In this document: positions 23,238 through 34,871 of the stretch, piece by piece
Numbering within the stretch: the first letter of the stretch is position 1
Layout of the letters: each line of letters opens with the position of its first letter
From: Limnoperna fortunei
Lineage: Eukaryota > Mollusca > Bivalvia > Mytilida > Modiolidae
Length of the DNA stretch: 64,000 bases
Direction: 5' to 3'
Assembly (NCBI GenBank): GCA_944474755.1
Contig: OX104118.1
Span: 74,665,865 to 74,729,864, forward strand
Notes under the pieces: model-generated
Told to the model about the DNA's origin: nothing
The model's input: the letters and a program-made list of their open reading frames with translations, nothing else
Databases searched by the model: none
Program-made: the position numbers and the translations under genes

Positions 23238-24465
23238 TACAAAAATATATATAGTGGTCCTCATGTCCGTCCGTCCGTCCGTCCACATTTGGTTTCCGGA
23301 TGATAATTCAAAAAGTTTACATCCGATTTGAATGAAACTTTGGGATATTGTTATATATCAGGTTGGTAAGAAGCCTATTGATTTTGGGGGAAATCCGTCA
23401 AATTTCAAGGTCACAGTCCACGAAAAACGTTGGAAATTTTAACAAAAAAGTTGTTTCCGGACAATAACTCAAAAAGTTTACATCTGATTTGAATGAAACT
23501 TTGGGATATTGTCATATATAAGGTTGGTAAGAAGCCTATTAATTTTGGGGGAAATACGTCAAATTTCAAGGTCACAGTCCACGAAAAACGTTAGAAATTT
23601 TTACAAAAAAGTTGTTTCCGGACAATAACTCAAAAAGTTTGCATTCAATTTGAATGAAACTTTGGGATATTGTTATATATCAGGTTTGTAAAAAGCCTTT
23701 TGATTTTGGGGGAAATGGGTTAAATTTCAAGGTCACAGTCCAAGAAAAACGTTGGAAATTTTAACAAAAAAGTTGTTTCCGGACGATAACTCAAAAAGTT
23801 TGCATGTGATTTGAATGAAACTTTGGGATATTGTCATATATAAGGTTGGTAAGAAGCCTATTGATTTTGGGGGAAATACGTCAAATTTCAAGGTCACAGT
23901 CCACGAAAAACTTTAGAAATTTTTACAAAAAAGTTGTTTCCGGACAATAACTCAAAAAGTTTGCATTCAATTTGAATGAAACTTTGGGATATTGTTATAT
24001 ATCAGGTTTGTAAAAAGCCTTTTGATTTTGGGGGAAATGGGTTAAATTTCAAGGTCACAGTCCAAGAAAAACGTTGGAAATTTTAACAAAAAAGTTGTTT
24101 CCGGACGATACCTCAAAAAGTTTGCATGTGATTTGAATGAAACTTTGGGATATTGTTATATATCAGGTTGGTAAGAAGCCTATTGATTTTGGGGGAAATC
24201 CGTCAAATTTCAAGGTCACAGTCCACGAAAAACGTTAGAAATTTTTACAAAAAAGTTGTTTCCGGACGATAACTCAAAAAGTTTGTATGTGATTTGAATG
24301 AAACTTTGGGATATTGTTATATATCAGGTTGGTAAGAAGCCTATTGATTTTGGTGGAAATCTATCAAATTTCAAGGTCACAGTCCACGAAAAACGTTAGA
24401 AATTTTTACAAAATGCGGGGGTATTAGTGATCGCTAGATCGACTTTGTCTAGTTTCAACTTTTTT
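23238..24465 (+). mobile_element. 161-bp tandem element, seven units, with GTCC microsatellite
   Basis: After 'gtggtcctcat' and (gtcc)4 come seven units. The word 'tttccgga' falls at 23,293, 23,454 and onward, at an exact 161-bp step. Each unit contains 'aataactcaaaaagttt', 'gaatgaaactttgggatatt' and 'caaatttcaaggtcacagtc'. The right end holds 'gcgggggtatta' and 'tcgctagatcgactttgtct'. An inverted copy with four units is at 41.4-42.2 kb. The structure fits bivalve pearl/HINE-type elements with satellite-like cores (inference). Confidence 0.8.
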
Positions 24466-24527
24466 TACAAATGCAAAACATGAGAGTTGAAATTACATGT
24501 GTGGTATTGTTCTGTCCACATCGATAT

Positions 24528-26001
24528 TTTAGCTCACTCAACCATTTTCATCTTCGTCTGTAAACTTTTACATTTCAGTTTTCTTCTCTAAAACCGTGAG
24601 GCCAAAAATTGGTCACAATGTTCATTAAATGAACCTTTTCTAAGTTTATGTTTTTTATTCTAATTGGAAAACCAATATGGCTGCCAGCGCATGACTTGTA
24701 CATGTTCAACATACGCACCTGTGGGAAAAAAGCTTAAAAGGCTTCTTCTCTGAAACCAGTAAACCAAACACAAATCTTATCACCAGTATTCATTGAATGG
24801 TCCTCTATAAGGTTTATGTTTTATATGCCAATCATAAATTCAAAATGATCGTCACAACAGGACTTAGTGTAACATAGGACCCTATGCCATTGGAAAAAGT
24901 TTTTAAAAGGCTTCTTCTCTGAAACTCTATAACCAATAGAAACAAAACTTAATTGCATCCTCAAAAGAGTTTGTTATTTATGCCACTCGAAAATTCCAAT
25001 TGGCAACCACCACAGGACTTGAACAGTGATTCTATTGAAAAAAAGTTTTAAAAGCCTTCTTATCTGAAACAGGTTAAACAATCAAAACTTATTAGCAATA
25101 TTGTTTGGATGGTGCTCAGTTTATGTTTTTTATGCCAATCGGAAATTTAAAATGACTGCCACTTCATGACTGAATTTAACATTGGACTTGAAAAGAATTT
25201 GCCAAACTTCTTCTCTGAAACAGGTTAACAACAAAACTTATCACCACTATATCATCGGATGGTCTTCTGTAATGTTTTTGTTTTTTATGCAAAATGGTTT
25301 CCACTGCAGGACTATGTTAAGCGTAGGACCCTATGGGAAAAAAGTTTTAAAAGGCTTTTTCTCTGAAACCACTAAACCAGTTGAAACTATACTTATTATC
25401 AGTAGTTTTGGATGGTCCTCTATAGGGTTTTTTGTTTTTTATGCCAATAGGAAATTCAAAACGGCTGCGACCTCAGGACTTTTTAACACTGGAACCTATG
25501 AGAAAATTTTTTAAAAGCTTCTTCCCAAAAAAGAAAGAAAGTTATAAGGAATATTTATTGCATGGCCCTCTACAAATTTTTTTTATGCCTAATAAGATTG
25601 TACAAAATGATGACCATTAAAAGTTTAATGTAGGACTCTATAGGAATAATTTTCAAATGCCATCTTTTCTGAAATTGCACGGCTGTTACAGGTCAGTTTG
25701 AATGTGAAAAAGTTTATGCTTGCTTATTTAATAGAAAACCCATAAACCGTATGTGTAAGAATGGCATCCTATCTAACCGTATGTGTAAGAATGGCATCCT
25801 ATCTGAAAATATTAAACCATTTGAAACTACACAGCAAGATTAATTGTAAGGTCTCAACAAAGATAATGTTATTTATGCCAGAAAATTGAAAACTACAGGA
25901 CTTTTTTTTAACATTGGGCTCATTTGGATCAGGGAAATGCAACTTCTTCATTGCCTATGTAAATCAGGTGAGCGATACAGCCTCTGAGATCTCTGGTTTG
26001 A
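24528..26001 (+). mobile_element. Palindrome-ended element with several core units
   Basis: It starts 'ttttagctcactcaaccatt' and ends 'aaatcaggtgagcgatacag' followed by 'ctctggttt'. About seven core units carry 'ggtcctctataaggtttatg', 'tatgccaat', 'caggactta' and 'ggcttcttctctgaaac'. It is the better preserved relative of 1-1038. A 30-bp direct duplication ('aaccgtatgtgtaagaatgg' block) lies at 25,747-25,804. Its open frames are repeat artefacts. Confidence 0.65.
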
Positions 26002-26124
26002 AATTTCTAGTTGTCGATTTTTTCAGTGGATGTTCTTGCAATAAGGTATTTTATACAAATTTTTTTGTGATCTTTTAGATGTCTATTTTTTAAATATTTC
26101 CCTTAAGTTGGTTTTTTTTTGGAC

Positions 26125-26335
26125 CCTGCCACTTAGTGACTGATGCCCTAAAGTGATCAGTCTGTCCGTCCGAAACTAATTGTGTCCAGGCTATAACTTT
26201 TGTATCTTTAGATGTAGGCTTTTGATATTTGGTATGTGGGTAGATAATATCAATGTGATGTGTCGCATACTATGGTTTTTGACCTTGACCTCAAGGTCGG
26301 CCGGGCCCATAGAGATGGATACCATCTCACTGATA
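26125..26335 (+). repeat. GTCC-type repeat, 'gcctaaagtgatcagtctgt'-like family
   Basis: 'gtgatcagtctgtccgtccg', 'gctataacttttgtatcttt', 'gatatttggtatgtgggtag' and 'gatgtgtcgcatac' recur at 51,428-51,595. It lies directly beside the next element. Confidence 0.6.
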
Positions 26336-26340
26336 TCTAG

Positions 26341-26760
26341 TTTTTTATACCCCCCGCAAACTTGTTTGGGGGGTATATAGGAATCACCCTGTCTGTCCGT
26401 CCGTCTGTCCACATCCCTGTAAGCGCTTCTCATCATAAACTGTTTGACAGATTTTAATGAAACTTTACTTGAAGGAAGTACATCATATGTAGATGTGCAT
26501 GAAGAATTTTCTTCGCTGTCCGATATTATTCAGGGGAGATAATTGGACTTTTTAAATATAGTATTCAGTGCGAGACCTCATAAGCGCAACTCCTCCTAAA
26601 CCGTTTGACATATTTTGATGAAACTTTACATGAAGGAAGTACATCATATGTGCATGAAGAATTTTCGTCGCTGTCGGATATTATCCAAGGGAGATAATTG
26701 GACTTGAAGCGAAGCGGGGGTATCCCTTTGTGAGCCTTGCTCACAGTCCACACTTGTTTT
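26341..26760 (+). mobile_element. GTCC-type element with hairpin end, two core units
   Basis: The hairpin 'taccccccgcaaacttgttt' and 'ggggggtata' is followed by a (gtcc/gtct) run. Two units of about 165 bp follow ('aactttacttgaaggaagta', 'gtgcatgaagaattttcttc', 'ggggagataattggactt'). It ends 'cacagtccacacttgtttt'. Relatives are at 44.2 and 63.8 kb. Confidence 0.7.
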
Positions 26761-26764
26761 AATT

Positions 26765-27405
26765 TGATTTTAATCTGAGTTTTAAAATTGGATCCCTCAA
26801 TTTATGAACATTTAATAAAAAATTGTTTGCAACCCATGAATGGTTTTTACTGGTCAACATTATGGTGTTGTGTTATTTTCATATGATTATAACTTGCTTC
26901 TTTAACAAACTTCTGTCAGTATACTTTGTGTGGAGTGCCAGACTCATTGCACTTTAAGTATTTGGATGTCAAATAAGAGAATTCACATTACATATTCACG
27001 CAGTTCTTAACTTTTTCTTGTCCTAAATGTAGATGAATACATGTACATGTAGTCCTCCATGGATGTTAAGCGACCATTAATTTAGTCAGAATTTATCGTG
27101 GAATGAATAGTAACTCTAAGCAAATTTATGTATCTTCAAATTTAGTTATCTTTATGGAGATCTTGTTAAGAAAACAATTCTGATACAGTAGCTGCGGAAC
27201 CTTAGCTCTTTAGGTCTGTTGATTTTTTGTTTGATTTGGCAGACTAGATCTCTGGTCCACTAAATAAAATATATAGTCAAAAGAAGAGCTACAGTTCCAT
27301 CTATAGCTGCTACATGTATTAATACATGTTTGTATGATTCTGTCAGTATTTAAGAAAAATAATTGGTCTAAATGACAAATTTTATTGTTTTTTCTTAACA
27401 CCAGT
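26765..27405. other. No gene recognised
   Basis: Nothing can be supported in this AT-rich stretch. Confidence 0.45.
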
Positions 27406-27410
27406 ATTAC

Positions 27411-27510
27411 AGGAAATATTTTGTCACGTTTCTCAATAAAACACGTTGATAATTAAAAACAGAAAAGGGACTTACGTGTATTGAGAAATGTGACAATGTT
27501 TCCTGTTTGT
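27411..27510. repeat. Inverted repeat with arms of about 35 bp
   Basis: 'acaggaaatattttgtcacg' with 'tttctcaataaaacacgt' pairs with 'acgtgtattgagaaatgtga' and 'caatgtttcctgt'. The loop is about 30 bp. Confidence 0.7.
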
Positions 27511-27519
27511 AAGGTTCTC

Positions 27520-28070
27520 TTTTGGAATTTTACTATAAATAGAACATCAAACAAACCGAATATAACAAGTCTGTTTGGGTTGGCATAGTTCATTATTAAT
27601 AAAAGGTATAATTCATCAGGTCCATAGTAAAAAAATCTTTAAATAAAACAGGACTGTACCTGACAACTAGCAAGAACTGTTTTCAGATGGAGTAACGGTA
27701 TTTGATATTTGTTTATTTCAGAGTATCATTTTTAGTTCAGACAGAGAATATACTCAAAATTTTATGCATAGTCATACAAGGGAAATTATACTCACTTAAA
27801 CAGATTTGAATAAAGGTAAGTTGTTGTATGTTTGTAAATAAATGGATCAATAATTATTCCTAATTCACTATAAATGTAAATTAAAAATAAATTTATATAC
27901 GAATGAATTACTAGTATGTAGTTAATTTCTCTTACATCTGCGTGGGATTTTGTTAGAACTGGACTAGAATTTGTAATTATTTTATATTGTTGTGTCCTGG
28001 CAGGTTATGACAGAATTTGTCATTGTTTATACTGATGTGTTCTGGCAGTACATGTTAATGACAGAATAAT
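27520..28070. other. No gene recognised
   Basis: Only low-complexity AT-rich DNA. Two partial repeats of 'ttgtgtcctggcag/tgtgttctggcagt' occur at about 27,990-28,050. Confidence 0.45.
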
Positions 28071-28075
28071 CCTCA

Positions 28076-28538
28076 CAAGTCGGGGTTCCTGTGTCCACAG
28101 GTGTCCATGAAACCCTGACAAACTTAGCTAGGAAATTCCCGGGCTAGAAGAATTTCATATGACGTCAAACCTTCAAAATATAAACTAAACAAATTGCTTG
28201 AAAGAAGCAAGTGTTAGGCAGTAATCATTCTTACTCATTCTTGAGTGGGAAGAAAACGTAACGCAACTAATAAATAAAGCGGTAATAATAAACTATTAAC
28301 ACTACTGTACAAAATACACTGATTTTCATGTGATCTATGGAACACATCCCTTTGGTTTATTTACAATCAACATCGGGATATCCCTAACCAATTCGTGAAT
28401 GAAAGCAAGCTTTTGATTGGCTACATTCAGGTATGATGTAGCCAATAAAAATACATGTAGTGACTTCTAGCCCGGGAATTTTCTAGCTAAGTTTGTCAGG
28501 GTTTCGTGGACACATGAGGACACAGAAACCCTGACTTG
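28076..28538. mobile_element. MITE-like element, 463 bp, 75-bp terminal inverted repeats
   Basis: The termini 28,076-28,150 and 28,464-28,538 are near-complementary, including 'tagctaggaaattcccgggc' against 'gcccgggaattttctagcta'. Each terminus also folds on itself: 'gtttctgtgtcc' against 'ggacacgaaac'. The interior has no long open frame, and no clear target duplication is visible. It looks like a DNA-transposon derivative mobilised in trans (inference). Confidence 0.75.
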
Positions 28539-28544
28539 TTTGGA

Positions 28545-29290
28545 TGGACAGAATACTATTGGTGCTTTCTCCACTTGGTTAGTACATGTATGTCCTTATA
28601 ATTGTATAATAATGATTATGTCATTGAATGCAGATCTAAGAATAAGACTCTTGGTCTTGATTTTGTAGTCTGGTTAAAAGTCATTTTATAAATGGCAAGC
28701 AGATAACAATTTAGTCACTTGCATGTAGAGAACATTGAATTGTGAATATTATGTAAAACTTAAAATTTGGCTTTTCTAAAAATAAAAAATCAGTTCCATC
28801 CAATACAAGGTAGGTTAATTTTTCTTGATTGACAGACACAATTATGAAATACAGTAGAATCAACAGAATGCTGGGATTTTCTATGGTCTATGCATTGGCC
28901 TTGTGCAAAATCCACTCAAATTCTAACCACGAAATACTAATTTTTGATCCACCTAAATTGTGCATGGAAAAGTTGAGATTTTGAACTTTCCACGGGATTC
29001 ATGGATGCCACGCGAGATTAAGTGTGGGACTGATTATACCTGTATCATTGTACATGAATGTTATTCCATAAGAATTTGAATCTAAGAAATTGTTTGTACA
29101 AGTATGTTACCTATATTTCTTCTTCTTGTATACCAATAATATATTAAGAACACAAGCCGTTGACATAAATTTTCATGTCTTTAAGTTTTGAAATGATATG
29201 ATTTAACATGCCAGTAAATTTATTCGATCAAAACAAATACTGAAAAAACTCCTCTGCAGTGCCGTTTTTGCAAAAATATTGAACTGAAAT
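28545..29290. other. No gene recognised
   Basis: AT-rich sequence without recognisable genes or repeats. Confidence 0.45.
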
Positions 29291-29296
29291 TGAAAT

Positions 29297-29392
29297 TGTG
29301 TAACATATACTAGCATGTTATCAGAACATGTGTAACATATACTAGCATGTTATCAGAACATGTGTAACATATACTAGCATGTTATCAGAACA
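29297..29392. repeat. 32-bp tandem repeat, three copies
   Basis: Three essentially identical units containing 'gtaacatatactagcatgtt' lie in direct succession. Near identity points to recent expansion. Confidence 0.85.
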
Positions 29393-29399
29393 AAATCAG

Positions 29400-30595
29400 T
29401 TCATTTCTTAAAAAATTCAATACTCATACTATTAAATATTCAATTTTTTTTTCTCCAGAAGTGAATAGGTTGTTAAGAAAAACGAATGTTTGTTGTTTAT
29501 TAATTAATACAATTAACAATGGAAGAATTTTTATACTTTTTGTGGTTTTATTTTTTTGGAACACTCATACATTTGTAAGCTTTCATGATATCAATTGATT
29601 TGTGAAGTTTGTGTTTGGTGCATCGTAATATTTATGACAATACCTCATTGAAAATTTTTATAAGTAAATGTCATTTGCAGTTTAAAAAATACATTCACTT
29701 TTTAAAACACATATATGCGCATAGATTTGTACTAGTATATCACTTTGAAATTAAATGAAATATTTTGAATTCAGCCTATATGTTTATTGAGATAATGAAA
29801 ATAGATACAACCCACGAATTGGACAGTAAAATAATCACACATGTAGTATGGCTTTTATACTATTTTCTACCTCTGTCGAAGTTTTGTAGTTCTTCGTGAT
29901 CATAGATAGACAAATCTGTTAAACACCTTTATTATTATAGTAATTACATGTATATAGTAACAATTATTTCTATTTTTTACAAATGAAGATTCATACATTT
30001 ATTTTAATCATGTCTGTTTTATTATTGACTGACACACCCTTTTAAATTACATAAACTGTGGATGCTACTTCTGGTATTGTTAAGGCGGAATAAGACACAT
30101 AATGCTGTAGGCAAAAGTTGTGGTCAATCATTGTACTGCATTTACTCTTAAGAATTTTCTAGAAATATACACTACAAACTACAATTCTATTTAATGGTCT
30201 CATTTTAATATGTTCATCTTTGAAAGTCGCCCTGTCATTGTAAACAGTTGGCACAGGTGCCTTTTGATTGTTGCCATTTGTGTTGGAAAAGCATCATTTA
30301 TATTATGCCACTTTTAGCCAAGAGGAAAAATCCCTACAGACCAGTGTAACTAGTTCAAAGATGACTTACAAAAAAGCTAGTACATATATGGATCGTATAA
30401 TAAAATTAGTTGCCTATACCAGTTAAAACACAACTGTAAACCAAGTACTGCATGAGTTCAATACAAAAAGGCACAGTGGAAAATATATAATTTCAAGTCC
30501 AATATATAATTTTAAATTTGTTTAGATGTTCAAAAAGTGCATTCTGCATTAAATAATCATAATTATGAAATTTATGGCCAGGTAACATAAAGTGC
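29400..30595. other. No gene recognised
   Basis: AT-rich sequence, with no exon-like segment and no structured repeat seen. Confidence 0.45.
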
Positions 30596-30599
30596 AAAA

Positions 30600-31135
30600 C
30601 AAGGTTATGGTAGGGTGGGCATGGATTAGAAAGGCTACTTATTATGTCTCTTACAGCCCTGACATTTTATGGAGGGATTGCACACATATTGCAGTTGTGC
30701 ACTTACTATTATGTAATTTTTCCCCATGTTGCAGATTTTGGGACTCTTAGTCTTTTCACAACAAATTTAACAAAAGATAGTTACTGCTTTTTGTAATAAC
30801 TTCCTCATACAGCTTTCAACCCATATCTCTGAAACTTCAAGGAAGATTAGGAACTTGTCAGCAAATTTTACAGAAGATTGTTCTTATTTTGTGTAATTAA
30901 TGCCTACAGTTTTCAAACCGTTTTCTGAACTTCACAGAAAGATTGCATAGATATTGAAGTTGTGCACCTGATGTTATGGCATAATTCATGAAATGTTTTA
31001 ACATTTCCCATTGTTTAACAAATTTTACAAAAGAAATTGTCTTTTTGTACAGCTTTCAACATAGACCCAAATCCTTCTACTATAGTTCTACATTTTAAAC
31101 CATCCCTATATATTAAGGCTTGTCTTGTTTAAAGG
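30600..31135 (+). repeat. Dispersed tandem repeat, 'cccagatctctgaaacttca' family
   Basis: Three diverged units contain 'gctttcaacccatatctctg', 'cacagaaagattgcatagat' and 'gaagttgtgcacctgatgtt'. The end ('ttaaaccatccctatatatt') matches the end of the 39.6-kb copy. Confidence 0.55.
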
Positions 31136-31139
31136 CACA

Positions 31140-31585
31140 TGCATACTTTTCAACCTGGTCATTTTGAGACCTTTTTCCATTTTCTACTTCTATTTTATAT
31201 TTTTATTTGGACTAAGAAACATTTTGTTGTGTAGTATTAAGACAATTCATTCTTTTTCATTGTAATGTTAAATCGGTATAGGAATTTGTATTGTACGGTC
31301 ATGATAAGAAGAGTGATCAGTTAAAATTTTGTTGGTTCTTGTCTTACAGTGATACATAATTACCAAAATTTTAACTGCTTTATATGAACAGATATAAACA
31401 AAACTGTACATACATCTACTGATTCTTAATTTAAAAAAAAAATGCTTGGCTACATATAATGTCTTTTTCCTGTTTTCTGTCCACTTGTCTCAGTTCTATC
31501 CCCATTTTCCCTGGCAGCCTGAGCGACAGAAGTGAATATAATCCTGACCCAGTATAAGCCCTGGCCTAACACTGTGAATTTTGTC
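31140..31585. other. No gene recognised
   Basis: No supported feature. Confidence 0.45.
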
Positions 31586-31587
31586 AA

Positions 31588-32476
31588 GTTTTTAGCTCAC
31601 CTGGACCTGCAGGTCCATGTGAGTTTTTGTTATTACTTGCACCTGTGGTCTGTTGCCAGTCATCAGTCCACCGTAAACATTAAAAAAATCTTCTACTCGG
31701 TCACATTCAAATTATGATAGCTTAAGAAAAAACGGTTACCTCTGATTGATTAGCACATTAAGCTCTATAAAGTTTCATATTGGTCTAAAGTTATATTATG
31801 ATTTCCTGTAGGAGTTGATGCCTTTAAATAATGATTGTAGACAAAATTACCAAAGTTTTCCTTTAAAATTCAAAACTATAATAACAGGAGTAAAACTTTT
31901 AAAAGCAAAAATAATGAGAAGGACATTGCCTACCAATCAATTAATTGTCAGAAAATTGTCCCTTGACTCTGTACAGGAGTTATTGTTCTTTAAATGCAAT
32001 TTTTTTTATGAAATTGGATGTTTCTGCCTTGTAACATAAATGCTATAACAGCTAGAGTGAAACTGTTAAATGCAAAAATTATCAGCAAGGCAAGAGCTAT
32101 GAATCACTCACTTCATCCAAATTTTTCAAATGATTCTTTATAGGTGTTATAGCCCTTTAAAGACGAATTTGGACAAAATAATCAGTACTTGTATTATAAA
32201 TTAAAGTCTACAACAACTAGTGTAAAACTGTAAAATTACTAAATTAACAAGAAGGACAAGTCTTACAAATGTTATTTAATTATTAAAAAATTGTTGGATG
32301 GCACCTCATAGAAGTTATTGCCCTTAATCAAAATTTTTGAAGAAATTTTTAGTTTTTGCCCAATAACTGTAAAGCTATAACAGCTAGTCTACATCTGTAC
32401 ATTGTAAAATTTAAGGATAACCCAAATTCATTTGTGTTCCTGGTCAGCAATTACATGCTCCTTGGAGCCTGAAGTT
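31588..32476 (+). mobile_element. Palindrome-ended element with tandem core
   Basis: The left end 'tttttagctcacctggacct' and 'gcaggtccatgtgag' forms a hairpin. Core units of about 180-190 bp repeat 'ctgtacaggagttattgttc', 'gctataacagctagagtgaa' and 'actgttaaatgcaaaaatta'. The right end is near 'ttggagcctgaagttt'. Related to 21.4-21.9 kb. It directly abuts a SINE fragment. Confidence 0.6.
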
Positions 32477-32477
32477 T

Positions 32478-32572
32478 AGCTTTGACTTCCTTCCCTAATA
32501 AAAACTGGATGCCAGGATAGAGCTAAGAAATGGCTGAAAGAGGCATTAAACACCATTCAAACAAACAATACC
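32478..32572 (+). mobile_element. SINE 3' fragment
   Basis: 'cttccttccctaataaaaac', 'ggatgccaggatagagct', 'gaggcattaaacaccattc' and an (aaac)n end match the SINE tail. It abuts the preceding element. Confidence 0.65.
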
Positions 32573-32579
32573 TTCATTA

Positions 32580-34015
32580 GTGCTTCAGATAAGGTTACTG
32601 TAATTGAGTTTTAAAACACTACTAACTTGCCTTTCAACTGGCAGACCTTCTGTTCTTATTTTTGCTTATTTCACAAGAATAAATGTTATAGTTCGTCATC
32701 ACCAGTTGTTGACTTTGTGAAAGTAGCATTGTTATGGAATAGATACATTTGTATGTATAATACAAAATGCTTTTATACACAACTACTTGAACTTATATGA
32801 AATGTAATGAGTGAGTTACACATAGATTGCTGAAAAATTGGGTAGTATTTCAATATTGTTGGGTTTCCCAAATAAATGACAAAATTTTTTGGTAAATTTT
32901 AATTGAATATTCATGCAAAAATATGCTGCTTATGAGGAGCTGTGCTTTCATGACACTTTTTCTTCAGTTTAAGGAAGTGATATTAAAGGTAAATTAATTA
33001 TTCATCACATTAATTAGATATTGATTTTAAGATATTGATTAAAAAAAGAAAATGGACTTGTTTCCTGCCATATATAAACATTGACTACAAGTTATAATGT
33101 GTTCAGGAGTTGCTAAAACAGAGTAATATTCTAAGGCTTTTACAGTAATATTAATACTATACTATACTTTATTCTTTATGCAGGTGTAAATTGTTTTTAA
33201 AAGAACCATTGAAGCAACAAATATTTTATAATATTTAATAATAGAGTGACAACAGTTCTGTTTATGAGATATGGACTAATAATTAGGAGAAACAGTGCCC
33301 TCTCATTTGAAACTTAAAACCTGGCAGTAGATCAATTTTTCTTCAAATCTCTGGACATAAATAACGAGAGTTAGAATATTAATTTTAATAATTTAATATG
33401 TTGATATGTATAAAATTGTGTCAGAGTTCAGACAAAAGTGAGCAGATTAAAACTTGTGTATATGTATTGTCAGGACTCAGGAGAGCTAAAACTGTGAGGA
33501 TTAAAGAAAAGTAGATTATAAGTTTGTGTCATTGTAATATTGACTATATCTACCTGATATTGATTTTTTCTGCAGTCATAGAAATCAGACATGTATGCTG
33601 GAGAACCCCCAAGGTAATATATAATTTGTGTGATGTTGTGCAGTGGTCGTAGTGTGTCACTTGTGTTTTTATTATCTAACACTTGACTTTGTCTTAAGCT
33701 GACAAGCCCTTTATTCTGATGGCTTTGCTTATTGCCCAGTCATTATGCAGCTGTTCAGATAAAGCTCAATTTGTCATGGAAAAGACTTCATGTAATGGAA
33801 ATATATCACTTCTGTGTGTAATAAAAATGTGTTTACGATTTTAGGAAAATAGCTTATTCTTGCTGTTCTGCCTATTACTGTACTGTTTTTACCTGAAATT
33901 AGTTTCAGTTTCTGAAATATGCCTTTTTTCTTATTTAAGAATTACTTTGTATAATATGATCCTATGATCATTGATAACAAATTACCTCCCTTGGATTATC
34001 ATTTGATATTCTATA
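32580..34015. other. No gene recognised
   Basis: Only AT-rich sequence with chance frames. No coding, RNA or repeat assignment. Confidence 0.45.
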
Positions 34016-34019
34016 AAGA

Positions 34020-34440
34020 ATAAGAATAATTTTATTGACCAGTGACTGGGCCCATTTCTGGGCAAATGTTACATTGGTTTATAACAATATACATAAAACA
34101 GTTACAAAAACATTACAACGATAATGATTTCTTTGATTTGCTGTCACAGAATCAGAGCCTGTACAAAAACTTATAAATATAAATATATAAAATATAAAAC
34201 ATTCATAACAATTATGTTGGTAATTCCCTCGGCAGTTGATCAGTTTTGTCTTAATTCAAACCCTTTAATTATGAATTTACCCAAGCTTTTTAATATAAAC
34301 AAATCTTCATTGCTAGTTAACCATATAAATTTATCATCATTGGAGAGATTAATAAAATTTGGGCACAGTGCGGAAATGTCTTTAAATAAAATAAAATAAA
34401 TAAATAAAATTCTATATCTGTATTGGTTCATTATTCTCCC
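34020..34440 (-). mobile_element. LINE 3' remnant
   Basis: On the - strand, 34,431-34,240 encodes a peptide with LSNDDKFIWLTSNEDLFILK and LGKFIIKGF. This is the pattern seen at the extreme C-terminus of several invertebrate LINE ORF2 proteins, after the zinc knuckle. The 3' end near 34,030 reads (on the - strand) 'aataaaattattcttattct', a LINE-like tail. Everything upstream of this is gone. Confidence 0.5.
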
Positions 34441-34444
34441 AATA

Positions 34445-34865
34445 TTGGAAGATACTTTGAAAACACATGTTTGTATGTTTCATTTTTATGAAACCAATTA
34501 AGAATAGATACAAACAATTTTGATTGAATAAATTATTGTCTTTAAATTAATTTTATATCTTTTCTGTCCTTTAATGTTATGATTTTAATGTACATACATG
34601 ACTGCATAAATACTGGTAACAAGTCTACTAGTACCACTCCACAGGTCTCATCTACATTACATACTGTGTTATAAACCAGGATTACATGTAGTTCACAACT
34701 TTACAGTTGACTGCACATACTTTGTAGTAACCTCTAGGGGCTTGGCTTTCCTCCACTGCTGTAATATACTAGTTTCTTTGATTTGGGTTAAATGCAATTT
34801 TCACTGAATTTTTTTTAATAAGGGGACACTTATCTATTCAAAAATGTTTTTATTATTTCTAAGGC
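34445..34865. other. No gene recognised
   Basis: Flank of the minisatellite with nothing recognised. Confidence 0.45.
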
Positions 34866-34871
34866 TGAAAA

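Noticed and set aside
25182..25514. 110-residue open frame
   Set aside because: It falls in the tandem core of a dispersed element; the same words recur in neighbouring units with stops.
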